Source: Streptomyces griseicoloratus
Lineage (GTDB): Bacteria > Actinomycetota > Actinomycetes > Streptomycetales > Streptomycetaceae
DNA: 64,000 nucleotides
Direction: 5' to 3'
NCBI RefSeq assembly: GCF_014534645.1
Contig: NZ_JACVQF010000181.1
Coordinates: 1-64,000 of the forward strand
Part shown: one piece after another, positions 55,746-63,625 of the stretch
How the letters are laid out: each line of letters begins with the position of its first letter
Position numbering within the stretch: position 1 is the stretch's first letter
The notes under the pieces: generated by a model
The model's database searches: none
The model's input: the letters and a program-made list of their open reading frames with translations, nothing else
Told to the model about the DNA's origin: nothing
Made by a program: the position numbers and the translations under genes

Positions 55746-56366
55746 ATCCACGACCTCGCCCAACGGCTCCGCCGCCTTCCCCCTTCCTGCGGTCCCGTCC
55801 GCCTGATCGGCGTCGACGGGCACGCCGGCTCCGGCAAGTCCACGTTCGCCGGGCGGCTGGCCGCCGCCCTGGGCGACGCGCCGGTTCTGCACCTCGACGA
55901 CATCGCCAGCCACGACGAACTGTTCGACTGGACCGGGCGGCTGCTGGACCAGGTGATCGAACCCCTCCGGCACGGCGGCACCGCGCACTACGCGCCCTAC
56001 GACTGGCGGGCCCGGCGCTTCCGGGAGCCGCGCGCGCTGCCGCCCGCGCCGGTGATCCTCGTCGAGGGGGTCGGCGCGGGCCGCCGGGCACTGCGCCCGT
56101 ACCTGGCCCGGCTGCTGTGGATGGACGTGCCGCCCGAGGAGGCGTGGGAGCGCGGACGGGCGCGTGACGGGGAGGAGCAGCGGACGTTCTGGGCCGGATG
56201 GATCCCGGCGGAGCGCCGGCACTTCGCCGACGACCCCTCACGCCCCTTCGCGCACCTTCTGGTGCGGCAGAGGGAAAAGGGATACCAGGTGCTCCAGGGG
56301 CCTGTTGGACCCGTGGAACCAGACCTGCCCCTCACGCAGAGTGACGATCCATCGGCTATGTGTTGA
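55746..56366 (+). CDS. Uridine-kinase-like P-loop protein, apparent ATC start
   Basis: A protein of about 206 residues. The P-loop GHAGSGKS lies near residues 25-32, HLDDIASHDELFDWTGRL holds the Walker B-type Asp, and YDWRARRFREPRALP and VILVEGVGAGRRALRPYL resemble uridine/cytidine-kinase-like proteins. Between the in-frame TAG at 55698 and the P-loop no ATG, GTG, TTG or CTG occurs. AGGA at 55736-55739 stands 6 bases before an ATC at 55746, and homologous sequence begins there, so ATC is the likely, very rare start. A later ATG at 55953 would drop the P-loop. The substrate may be a nucleoside or a related small molecule. Confidence 0.7.
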   Translation: MHDLAQRLRRLPPSCGPVRLIGVDGHAGSGKSTFAGRLAAALGDAPVLHLDDIASHDELFDWTGRLLDQVIEPLRHGGTAHYAPYDWRARRFREPRALPPAPVILVEGVGAGRRALRPYLARLLWMDVPPEEAWERGRARDGEEQRTFWAGWIPAERRHFADDPSRPFAHLLVRQREKGYQVLQGPVGPVEPDLPLTQSDDPSAMC

Positions 56367-56369
56367 GCC

Positions 56370-56797
56370 TGTGAAGATCGCCGTCCGGCAACTTGCCGGA
56401 GTGGCCCAACTGCGCTTGACCCAGGGGCCGTACAGGACTTACGTTCTCAATGTGCGGCCAATCGGAGCCGCCGACAGACGCGAAGCCCCCGGTTGTTCCC
56501 CCGTGATCGGGGGCTTCGTTCTGTCCTGATCTTGCCTTTCGCCCGCTGCGCGAGGTGAGCCGATCACCCTCGGTCACCTTTCGCCGCTCTCCCCACCCGC
56601 CCCCACCTCGCCGAACAGCCTGTCCCGGCACCCTTCGGAGGACAGACCGCCGCGGGTACGATGCCCTCGGTGCGGCCTGCGGACGACTGCTTCGCGCACC
56701 TTGCAACTCCGGTCCGCGGTACAGCGGTTGGACCAAGGCGGCCGACGGGCGACGGCCCGGCGGCATACCGACGGGGGCACGGTTTGTGGGGGACCTG
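56370..56797 (+). other. Intergenic region before the EccA-like gene
   Basis: About 430 bases. It contains the promoter-like pair and hairpin described in the next entry and a weak 51-codon open frame starting GTG at 56370 that overlaps the hairpin and is unlikely to be a gene. The promoter of the EccA-like gene is not clear. Confidence 0.4.
56417..56517 (+). ncRNA. Candidate small RNA ending in a hairpin
   Basis: TTGACC (around 56417-56422) and TACGTT about 18 bases on make a plausible promoter. The transcript would end at the perfect hairpin GAAGCCCCCG / CGGGGGCTTC (56482-56517), followed by GTTCTGT. That gives an RNA of some 70 bases. The hairpin could instead be only the terminator of the uridine-kinase-like gene. 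Confidence 0.35.
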
Positions 56798-58660
56798 ATG
56801 GACTTCGGCACGCAGAGCCCGCAGGCCCCGGCCGACCTCGCCTGGCTGCGGGGTGTGGACGCCTACACCATGGGCGCCTACCCGCAGGCGGAGGAGGAGT
56901 TCCGGGCGGCGGTGCGCATCGATCCCGGGATGGCCGACGGCTGGCTCGGGCTGCACGCGCTGCGCGTCGACACGACGACCGCGCTGCTCAGGATGTTCCG
57001 GCACCGCGACCGCTTCGGCGAACAGCGCGCCCGTCACCGCCGTACGCTCAACTCCTGGTACTGGCTGGGCTGGTGGGTGCAGCCCGTGCTGGAGAGCCCC
57101 CGCGACCTGCTGCTCGCGCACGCCTCCCACTGGCTGGACGGCCGCCACGTCCCCGAGCTGGACCGGGCCCTGGCCGGGCTGCCACCGGTGGACACCGACC
57201 CGCAGGTCCGCTTCCTGCACGCCTGCCGCGCCTACCTGGTCAAGGACTGGGAGCAACTGGTGCGGCACACCGACCCGCTGCTCGGCGAGCCGCTGCTGGG
57301 CATCGAGGCCGGCCTGTTCGGCGGCATGGCCCGGGTGCGCCTGGAGATGTACGGGCAGGCCGAACCGCTGCTGTCGGCGGCCCTGATGCGGTGCCGCAGC
57401 GAGCAGCCGCAGCGCAAGGAGCTGCGCTACTGGCTGGCCCGGGCCCACGAGGGCACCGGCCGCAGCGCGGCGGCGCTGCCGCTGTACCGGGCGGTGCACC
57501 GCGTCGACCCCGCCTTCATGGACACCTCCGCCCGGCTGGCGGCGATCGCCGAGAGCGACGGCTACGACGACTCCGCCGACTTCATGACGCTCGCTCCGGC
57601 CGGCGCCGGGACGGACGCCCTGGACGGCCCCGACGGGCTGGACCCGCTCTTCGGCACCGAGGAGCGCGACCTGAAGCTCTCCGAACCCGACCCGCCGTCC
57701 GCCCCGCTGCCGTCCGTGCCCGGCCCGCCGGTGCGCGAGAAGACCGGCATGCCGGAACAGTCCCTGCCGGCCGGGCCCACCGACCCGGCGTTACTGGAGC
57801 AGGCGCTCGCCGAACTGGAGCGCATGGTCGGGCTGGAACCGGTGAAGCGGCAGGTCAAGGCGTTGTCGGCGCAGCTGAACATGGCGCGGCTGCGGGCCGG
57901 ACAGGGGTTGCCGGTCCAGCCGCCCAAACGCCACTTCGTCTTCTCCGGCCCCTCCGGCACCGGCAAGACCACGGTCGCCCGCATCCTCGGGCGCGTCTTC
58001 TACGCCCTCGGCCTGCTCGGCGGCGACCATCTCGTGGAGGCGCAGCGGGCCGACCTGGTCGGCGAATACCTCGGGCAGACGGCCGTGAAGGCCAACGAGC
58101 TCATCGACTCCGCGCTCGGCGGCGTCCTCTTCGTCGACGAGGCGTACTCGCTGTCCAACTCCGGCTACGGCAAGGGCGACGCGTACGGCGACGAGGCCCT
58201 TCAGGTGCTGCTGAAACGGGCGGAGGACAACCGCGACCACCTCGTGGTGATCCTGGCCGGCTACCCGGAGGGCATGGACCGGCTGCTGACCGCCAACCCG
58301 GGACTGTCCTCCCGATTCACCACCCGCGTGGACTTCCCCTCGTACCGCCCGCTGGAACTCACCGCGATCGGCGAGGTGCTGGCCGCGGAGAACGGCGACG
58401 CGTGGGACGAGGAGGCCCTGGACGAGCTGCGCTCGATCGCCGGGCACGTCGTCGACCAGGGCTGGATCGACGAGCTGGGCAACGGGCGGTTCCTGCGGAC
58501 GCTGTACGAGAAGAGCTGCGCGTACCGGGATCTGCGGTTGTCCGCGTATCCCGGCACGCTGACGCGGGAGGACCTGGCGACGCTGCGGCTGCCGGACCTG
58601 ATGCAGGCGTACGGGGAGGTCCTGTCGGGGCGTGGGCCGCAGGACCCGCCGGGCATGTGA
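56798..58660 (+). CDS. EccA-like TPR-AAA+ ATPase
   Basis: A 620-residue ATPase. The N-terminal half has TPR-like helices (AYTMGAYPQAEEEFRAAVRIDPGMADGWLGLHALRVDTTTALLRMFRHRDRFG, seen in parts). After a Pro-rich linker (about 275-340) comes a CbbX/SpoVK-type AAA+ domain: GPSGTGKT at 384-391, GGVLFVDEAYSL near 445, and arginine-finger-type LSSRF. This layout is that of EccA, the cytosolic ATPase of ESX/type VII secretion, but no ecc or esx genes are nearby. GGGGGA precedes the ATG at 56798. It may serve an ESX locus elsewhere or have a separate role. Confidence 0.82.
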   Translation: MDFGTQSPQAPADLAWLRGVDAYTMGAYPQAEEEFRAAVRIDPGMADGWLGLHALRVDTTTALLRMFRHRDRFGEQRARHRRTLNSWYWLGWWVQPVLESPRDLLLAHASHWLDGRHVPELDRALAGLPPVDTDPQVRFLHACRAYLVKDWEQLVRHTDPLLGEPLLGIEAGLFGGMARVRLEMYGQAEPLLSAALMRCRSEQPQRKELRYWLARAHEGTGRSAAALPLYRAVHRVDPAFMDTSARLAAIAESDGYDDSADFMTLAPAGAGTDALDGPDGLDPLFGTEERDLKLSEPDPPSAPLPSVPGPPVREKTGMPEQSLPAGPTDPALLEQALAELERMVGLEPVKRQVKALSAQLNMARLRAGQGLPVQPPKRHFVFSGPSGTGKTTVARILGRVFYALGLLGGDHLVEAQRADLVGEYLGQTAVKANELIDSALGGVLFVDEAYSLSNSGYGKGDAYGDEALQVLLKRAEDNRDHLVVILAGYPEGMDRLLTANPGLSSRFTTRVDFPSYRPLELTAIGEVLAAENGDAWDEEALDELRSIAGHVVDQGWIDELGNGRFLRTLYEKSCAYRDLRLSAYPGTLTREDLATLRLPDLMQAYGEVLSGRGPQDPPGM

Positions 58661-58666
58661 GACGCC

Positions 58667-58697
58667 GGGGGCGGCACGGGTTTCCCCGGCCGCCCCC
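58667..58697. terminator. Hairpin between convergent genes
   Basis: GGGGGCGGC / GCCGCCCCC forms a 9-bp stem with a 13-base loop right after the EccA-like stop and just before the end of the CBS-domain gene on the other strand. Confidence 0.65.
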
Positions 58698-58714
58698 ACC
58701 GTGCCTCTGCCCGG

Positions 58715-59806
58715 CTACGTCGCCAGCGCCTGCTCCGGTGCCCCGCTCACCCGGGGCTGCGCCTCCGGCACCGCCTCCGTCGTCACCGCCCGGTGCGCCG
58801 GGTCCCGTACCTCGCCGACCAGCAGCTCCAGTACGTCCTCCAGGGCGACCAGGCCGAGCGTCCTGCCGGAGGCGTCGGCCACCTGCGCCAGGTGCGTGGC
58901 GGCCCGGCGCATCACGGTGAGCGCGTCGTCGAGCGGCAGTTCGGGCCGCAGGGTCGTCATGGGCCGCCAGAGCCGCTGCGGGACGGCACGGTCGGAGTCC
59001 TCCAGGTCCAGCACGTCCTTGACGTGCAGATACCCCATGAAGGCGCCGGTCTCCGCGGCGACCGGGAAGCGGGAGTAACCGGTGCGGGCGGTGAGCTCGA
59101 CGATCTCGCCCGGCGTGACCGCGGGACCGACCGTCACCAGCGACTCGCGTCCGAGAAGCACGTCCGTGACCGGGCGGGAGCCCAGTTCCAGGGCGTCCTC
59201 CAGGCGTTCCTGCTCCTCCGGGTCGAGCAGCCCGGCCTGGCCGGCGTCCTCCACGAGCCGGTTGAGCTGCTCGCTGGTGAAGACGGCCTCGACCTCGTCC
59301 TTGGGCTCGACGCGGAACAGCCTGAGGACGCCCTGGGCGCAGGCGCCGAGGCCCACGGTGACGGGTCTGCAGAGCCGCGCGAAGGCGACCAGACCGGGGC
59401 TCAGCCACAGTGCGGCCTTCTCGGGCGCGGCCATCGCGAGGTTCTTCGGGACCATCTCGCCGATGACCAGGTGGCAGAAGACCACGGCGGCCAGCGCGAT
59501 GACGTACCCCAGCGGGTGGATCATGCCGTGCGGCAGGTGGATCCACTCGAAGAACGGCTCCAGCAGACGGGCGACCGTCGGCTCGGCGACCGCGCCCAGC
59601 GTCAGCGAGCAGACGGTGATGCCGAACTGGGCCGCGGCCATCATCTGCGGCAGGTGCTCCAGGCCGTGGAGCACCTGCCGGGCGCGGGCGGTGCCGAGCG
59701 GTTCGATCTGGCTGCGGCGTACGGAGACCAGGGCGAACTCGGCGCCGACGAAGAAGCCGTTGGCGAGCACGAGCAGCACGGCGAAGACGAGTTGCAGAAC
59801 GCTCAT
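58715..59806 (-). CDS. DUF21/CBS-domain membrane protein, HlyC/CorC-like (second copy)
   Basis: A 363-residue membrane protein. A DUF21 transmembrane domain with four segments (LQLVFAVLLVLANGFFVGAEFALVSVRRS, then MAAAQFGITVCSLTLGAVAEP and GEMVPKNLAMAAPEKAA) is followed by two CBS motifs (GYSRFPVAAETGAFMGYLHVKDVL and LPLDDALTVMRRAATHLAQVADASGRTLGLVALEDVLELLVGEV, in parts). Such proteins are linked to magnesium or other metal export and are sometimes annotated as haemolysins. Its ATG overlaps the stop of the first copy (ATGA, 59803-59806). It lacks a recognisable CorC C-terminal transporter-associated domain. Confidence 0.9.
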   Translation of the reverse strand: MSVLQLVFAVLLVLANGFFVGAEFALVSVRRSQIEPLGTARARQVLHGLEHLPQMMAAAQFGITVCSLTLGAVAEPTVARLLEPFFEWIHLPHGMIHPLGYVIALAAVVFCHLVIGEMVPKNLAMAAPEKAALWLSPGLVAFARLCRPVTVGLGACAQGVLRLFRVEPKDEVEAVFTSEQLNRLVEDAGQAGLLDPEEQERLEDALELGSRPVTDVLLGRESLVTVGPAVTPGEIVELTARTGYSRFPVAAETGAFMGYLHVKDVLDLEDSDRAVPQRLWRPMTTLRPELPLDDALTVMRRAATHLAQVADASGRTLGLVALEDVLELLVGEVRDPAHRAVTTEAVPEAQPRVSGAPEQALAT

Positions 59807-61134
59807 CGGGCGGCCTCCAGCACGGACACCGGCGCCGTCCGCACCAGCCGTATGCGTTCGGCGCGGTAGTGGCCGACCTGCCGGACGGAGAACCGCCAGC
59901 CGGGCAGCTCCGCCCGGTCCCCGACGGCCGGGATGCGGCCGAGCAGGTCGGCGACCAGGCCGGCGACGGTCTCGTACGGGCCCTCGGGCGCCTGAAGGCC
60001 GATGCGCCGCAGGGCGTCGACGCGGCAGCTGCCGTCGACGTCCCAGGCGGGGTGTCCGTCCTCGGCCGGGGCGGGGGCGAGTTCGGGGACGTCGAGGCCG
60101 TCGTGCTCGTCGCGGACCTCGCCGACGATCTCCTCGACGATGTCCTCCAGGGTGACGACGCCGGCGGTGCCGCCGTACTCGTCGACGACCACCGCGATGG
60201 GCTGCTCGCTGCGCAGGCGCGTGAGCAGCGGCCGCACGGGCAGCGTCTCCGGGACGAGCAGCGCCGGGCGGGCGATCCGGCCGACCGGGGTGCGCAGCCG
60301 GTCGGGCGCCGGGACCGCGAGGGCGTCCTTCAGATGGACCATGCCGACGATCTCGTCGATCTTCTCCCGGTACACGGGGAAGCGGGACAGGCCGGTGGCG
60401 CGGGTGAGGTTGACCACGTCCTCGGCGGTCGCCGAGGACTGCAGGGCGCTGACCTTCACCCGAGGGGTCATCACGTGCTGCGCGGTCAGCTCGCCCAGCG
60501 ACAGGGTCCGGACGAACAGGTCGGCGGTGTCCTGTTCCAGGGCGCCGGCCCGGGCGGAGTGCCGGGCCAGGGAGACGAGTTCGCCGGGGGTGCGGGCGGA
60601 GGCCAGTTCCTCGGCGGGCTCGAAGCCGAGCGCGCGCACCAGGCGGTTGGCGACGGCGTTGAGCGCGGCGATCACGGGCCGGAACAGGCGGGCGAAGACA
60701 TGCTGCGGGCCGGCGACGAAGCGCGCGACCTGCAGCGGCTTGGACACCGCCCAGTTCTTGGGCACCAGCTCGCCGATCACCATCTGCACGGCGGACGCCA
60801 GCAGCATGCCGACGACCACCGACACCCCGGGTACGGCGCCGTCGGGGATGCCGATCGCCGTGAACGGGCCGTCCAGCAGCTGGGCGAGCGCCGGTTCGGC
60901 GAGCATGCCGACGACGAGGGAGGTGATGGTGATGCCGAGCTGGGTGCCGGAGAGCTGGAAGGACAGCTCCCTGAGGGACTCGACGACCCGGCGGGCGCGT
61001 CGGTCGCCGTCGGCGGCGGCCTGCTCGGCGTCGGGGCGCTCCACCGTCACCAGCCCGAATTCGGCGGCGACGAAGAAGCCGTTGGCCAGGATCAGCAGGA
61101 ATGCGGCTGCCAGGAGCAGCAGGGGGGTGGTCAT
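59803..61134 (-). CDS. DUF21/CBS-domain membrane protein, HlyC/CorC-like (first copy)
   Basis: A 443-residue DUF21-CBS protein with an additional C-terminal CorC_HlyC domain (WDVDGSCRVDALRRIGLQAPEGPYETVAGLVADLLGRIPAVGD, in parts). The membrane part starts LLLLAAAFLLILANGFFVAAEFGLVTVERP, and the CBS pair includes VMTPRVKVSALQ and VVVDEYGGTAGVVTLEDIVEEIVGEVRDEHD. It resembles CorC-type magnesium/cobalt efflux proteins. The ATG at 61134 lies downstream of a 267-base gap. The two copies in tandem, the second without the C-terminal domain, may work as a pair in one complex. Confidence 0.92.
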   Translation of the reverse strand: MTTPLLLLAAAFLLILANGFFVAAEFGLVTVERPDAEQAAADGDRRARRVVESLRELSFQLSGTQLGITITSLVVGMLAEPALAQLLDGPFTAIGIPDGAVPGVSVVVGMLLASAVQMVIGELVPKNWAVSKPLQVARFVAGPQHVFARLFRPVIAALNAVANRLVRALGFEPAEELASARTPGELVSLARHSARAGALEQDTADLFVRTLSLGELTAQHVMTPRVKVSALQSSATAEDVVNLTRATGLSRFPVYREKIDEIVGMVHLKDALAVPAPDRLRTPVGRIARPALLVPETLPVRPLLTRLRSEQPIAVVVDEYGGTAGVVTLEDIVEEIVGEVRDEHDGLDVPELAPAPAEDGHPAWDVDGSCRVDALRRIGLQAPEGPYETVAGLVADLLGRIPAVGDRAELPGWRFSVRQVGHYRAERIRLVRTAPVSVLEAAR

Positions 61135-61362
61135 GAGGCCGCCGCCTCCGCATGGGCGCGTACCGCGTGGGTGCGGTCAGCGCTATGTCGGCAGGGGGCG
61201 GCGCAGGTACTGCAGGACGATCCGTCCATCGCCGGAGGGAGTCACTCCTCGGGTAGCAGGAACCCCCGCGCACCGGGCGGAGCGACAGGGGCGCGGACGC
61301 GCCGGCCGCGTCCGCGTTCCCAGATTAATCGCGACCGGGGCGCCTGCGGCAGAGCGGACGCT

Positions 61363-61401
61363 CCGGAGCCGCCCCCGGACGTGTCCCGGGGGCGGCTCCG
61401 G
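61363..61401 (-). terminator. Strong hairpin after the PH-domain gene
   Basis: CCGGAGCCGCCCCCGG / CCGGGGGCGGCTCCGG forms a perfect 16-bp stem with a 7-base loop, touching the stop codon of the PH-domain gene. It closes the minus-strand his/PH operon. Confidence 0.85.
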
Positions 61402-61884
61402 TCAGCCGTGCCGGGGCTCGGGGCCGGCGCCGGACCGGGCCTCGGTGAGGGCCCGCAGGGCCCGCGCGTCGGCGATGGCGCGCTGCCTGGCGATGCCCGG
61501 CTGGATGCCGAGCGCGGGCAGGCTGGTGCCGTCGCTGAGGTCGAGGAAGACCCACGGGTCGCCGGGGCGGAGGTTCACCTGAAGGATCTCCGCCCATTCC
61601 AGGTGCCGCTTGCTGGTGAGGTTGACCACGGTGACGCCGGAGTCGTCCGCGACGACCTTGGGCCGGGCCAGCACGAGCAGGACGCAGTCCAGGAGGAGGG
61701 CCGTCAGCACGAAGCTGAGGCGCTCCCCCGGGCCGAGCCCCTTGAGCGACACCGCGACCGCGGTGATGGTCACGAGGATGGCGACGGCCGAGGCGATCAG
61801 GACGGCTCGGGTACGGCTTGGCCGGAAGGTGACGGGCAGGGCGGGCGTGGCGTCCGGTGCGGCCGCCGGCTGGGCATCCGACAT
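61402..61884 (-). CDS. Bacterial PH-domain membrane protein
   Basis: A 160-residue protein with two transmembrane helices (AVLIASAVAILVTITAVAVSL and LSFVLTALLLDCVLLVLA) and a cytoplasmic bacterial PH-like domain (VVADDSGVTVVNLTSKRHLEWAEILQVNLRPGDPWVFLDLSDGTSLPALG, in parts). Such proteins are widespread in Streptomyces and usually found near his or rib genes here; the role is unknown. The gene follows hisG after 23 bases on the same strand and ends in a strong hairpin, so it is probably the last gene of the his operon. Confidence 0.85.
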   Translation of the reverse strand: MSDAQPAAAPDATPALPVTFRPSRTRAVLIASAVAILVTITAVAVSLKGLGPGERLSFVLTALLLDCVLLVLARPKVVADDSGVTVVNLTSKRHLEWAEILQVNLRPGDPWVFLDLSDGTSLPALGIQPGIARQRAIADARALRALTEARSGAGPEPRHG

Positions 61885-61907
61885 GGTGGTGCTCCGGTGG
61901 GGCCCGG

Positions 61908-62765
61908 TCAGAGACGGCAGGCGTGGATGGCCGTGGTCAGGATGGCCCGGGCGCCGATGTCGTAGAGGTCGTCCATGATCCGCTGGGCCTCCTTGGCCGG
62001 GACCATCGCGCGGACGGCGACCCAGCCCTCGTTGTGCAGCGGGGAGACGGTCGGGGACTCCAGGCCGGGGGTGAGCGCGACGGCCTTCTCCAGCTGCTCG
62101 ACGCGGCAGTCGTAGTCCATCATCACGTACGTCCGGGCCACCAGGACGCCCTGGAGGCGGCGCAGGAACTGCTGCACCTTCTGCTCGACGCTCTCGTCGG
62201 CGTCGGCGCCGGTGCGGCGGATCACGACGGCCTCGGACTTCATGATCGGCTCGCCGATGACCTCCAGGCCCGCGTTGCGCAGCGAGGTGCCGGTCTCGAC
62301 GACGTCGGCGATGACCTCGGCGACACCGAGCTCGATGGCGGTCTCGACGGCGCCGTCGAGGTGGACGACGGAGGCGTCGATGCCGTTGTCGGCGAGGTGC
62401 TTCGCGACGATCCCCTCGTAGGAGGTGGCGACCGTCATGCCCTTGAGGTCCTCGACGCCGTTCGCCGTGCCCGGCTTGGTGGCGTAGCGGAAGGTGGAGC
62501 GGGCGAAGCCCAGCGGCAGGATCTCCTCGGCGCTCGCGCCGGAGTCGATCAGCAGGTCGCGGCCGGTGATGCCGATGTCGAGCTTGCCGGAGGAGACGTA
62601 GATCGCGATGTCGCGGGGGCGGAGGTAGAAGAACTCCACCTCGTTCTCCGGGTCGACGATCCGCAGTTCCTTGGACTCGCGGCGCTGCTGGTAGCCGGCC
62701 TCATGCAGCATCTCCGCCGCAGGGCCTGAGAGGGAACCCTTGTTGGGGACGGCGATGCGCAGCAT
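61908..62765 (-). CDS. hisG: ATP phosphoribosyltransferase
   Basis: A 285-residue long-form HisG, the first enzyme of histidine synthesis, joining ATP and PRPP. Marks are IAVPNKGSLSGPAAEMLHEAGY at the start, PRDIAIYVSSGKLDIGITGRDLLID, the PRPP-loop region GTANGVEDLKGMTVATSY...DLDG and the C-terminal regulatory domain (CRVEQLEKAVALTPGLESPTVSPL) for feedback by histidine. It lies 47 bases downstream of hisE on the same strand, and the two first pathway steps are probably co-transcribed. Confidence 0.97.
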   Translation of the reverse strand: MLRIAVPNKGSLSGPAAEMLHEAGYQQRRESKELRIVDPENEVEFFYLRPRDIAIYVSSGKLDIGITGRDLLIDSGASAEEILPLGFARSTFRYATKPGTANGVEDLKGMTVATSYEGIVAKHLADNGIDASVVHLDGAVETAIELGVAEVIADVVETGTSLRNAGLEVIGEPIMKSEAVVIRRTGADADESVEQKVQQFLRRLQGVLVARTYVMMDYDCRVEQLEKAVALTPGLESPTVSPLHNEGWVAVRAMVPAKEAQRIMDDLYDIGARAILTTAIHACRL

Positions 62766-62812
62766 GAGGTCGGCTTCCTTTGTGTGAAGGGATGTGGGGG
62801 GAGGACTGGGTT

Positions 62813-63085
62813 CTACAGGTGGGCGTAGACGTCGTCGAGGGAGATGCCGCGGGCGACCATCATCACCTGGACGTGGTACAGCAGCTGGGAGATCTCCTCG
62901 GCGGCCGCCTCCTTGCCCTCGTACTCGGCGGCCATCCAGACCTCGGCGGCCTCTTCGACGACCTTCTTGCCGATGGCGTGGACGCCCTTGTCCACCAGCT
63001 CGGCGGTGCGGGAGGTGGCGGGGTCGCCGTTTGCGGCCTTGTGCTGGAGCTCGGTGAAGAGCTCCTCGAACGTCTTCTTGGACAT
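62813..63085 (-). CDS. hisE: Phosphoribosyl-ATP pyrophosphatase
   Basis: A 90-residue MazG-like HisE that removes pyrophosphate from phosphoribosyl-ATP, the second step of histidine synthesis. The family core [51 protein letters not shown] (in parts) holds the metal-binding Glu/Asp residues, followed by [26 protein letters not shown]. The ATG at 63085 is preferred over a GTG at 63097. It is separate from hisI, as usual in actinobacteria. Confidence 0.96.
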   Translation of the reverse strand: MSKKTFEELFTELQHKAANGDPATSRTAELVDKGVHAIGKKVVEEAAEVWMAAEYEGKEAAAEEISQLLYHVQVMMVARGISLDDVYAHL

Positions 63086-63119
63086 GGTGGCGCCCACTTT
63101 ACGCGTTGTGCCCGGCGGT

Positions 63120-63605
63120 CTAACGCCACGGTTCGGATACTGAGCGGAGTGTGGCCGCCGTGGCGACGGCGGCGGTCACCGCCTCGTGCCCCTTGTCCTC
63201 GCTGGAACCGTCGAGGCCGGCCCGGTCCAGGGCCTGCTCCTCGGTGTCACAGGTGAGCACGCCGAAGCCGACGGGGACGCCGGTGTCGACCGAGACCTGG
63301 GTGAGGCCCTGGGTCACGCCCTGGCACACGTAGTCGAAGTGGGGGGTGCCGCCGCGGATGACGACGCCGAGGGCGACGACCGCGTCGTAGCCGCGGCCCG
63401 CGAGGACCTTGGCGACGACCGGGAGCTCCCAGCTGCCGGGGACCCGCAGCAGGGTCGGCTCGCTGATGCCCAGGTCGTGCAGGGCGCGCAGGGCGCCGTC
63501 CACCAGTCCGTTCATCACCTTCTCGTGCCACTGTGCCGCGACGACGGCGACCCTGAGGTCTCCCACGTTGCGTACGGACAGTTCCGGTGCACCCTTGCCG
63601 CTCAT
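63120..63605 (-). CDS. ribH: 6,7-dimethyl-8-ribityllumazine synthase
   Basis: A 161-residue lumazine synthase, which condenses 5-amino-6-ribitylaminouracil with 3,4-dihydroxybutanone phosphate in riboflavin synthesis and forms icosahedral or pentameric shells. Typical segments are [58 protein letters not shown] with the catalytic His, and [17 protein letters not shown]. It lies 20 bases downstream of ribBA and is followed by hisE after a short gap, so rib and his genes may share transcription. Confidence 0.97.
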   Translation of the reverse strand: MSGKGAPELSVRNVGDLRVAVVAAQWHEKVMNGLVDGALRALHDLGISEPTLLRVPGSWELPVVAKVLAGRGYDAVVALGVVIRGGTPHFDYVCQGVTQGLTQVSVDTGVPVGFGVLTCDTEEQALDRAGLDGSSEDKGHEAVTAAVATAATLRSVSEPWR

Positions 63606-63625
63606 GTCTCTCCTGGAGTCCTTGC

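Noticed and set aside
56370-56529. 51-codon open frame starting GTG over the hairpin
   Set aside because: No ribosome-binding site, and the hairpin would lie inside the coding sequence; more probably non-coding.
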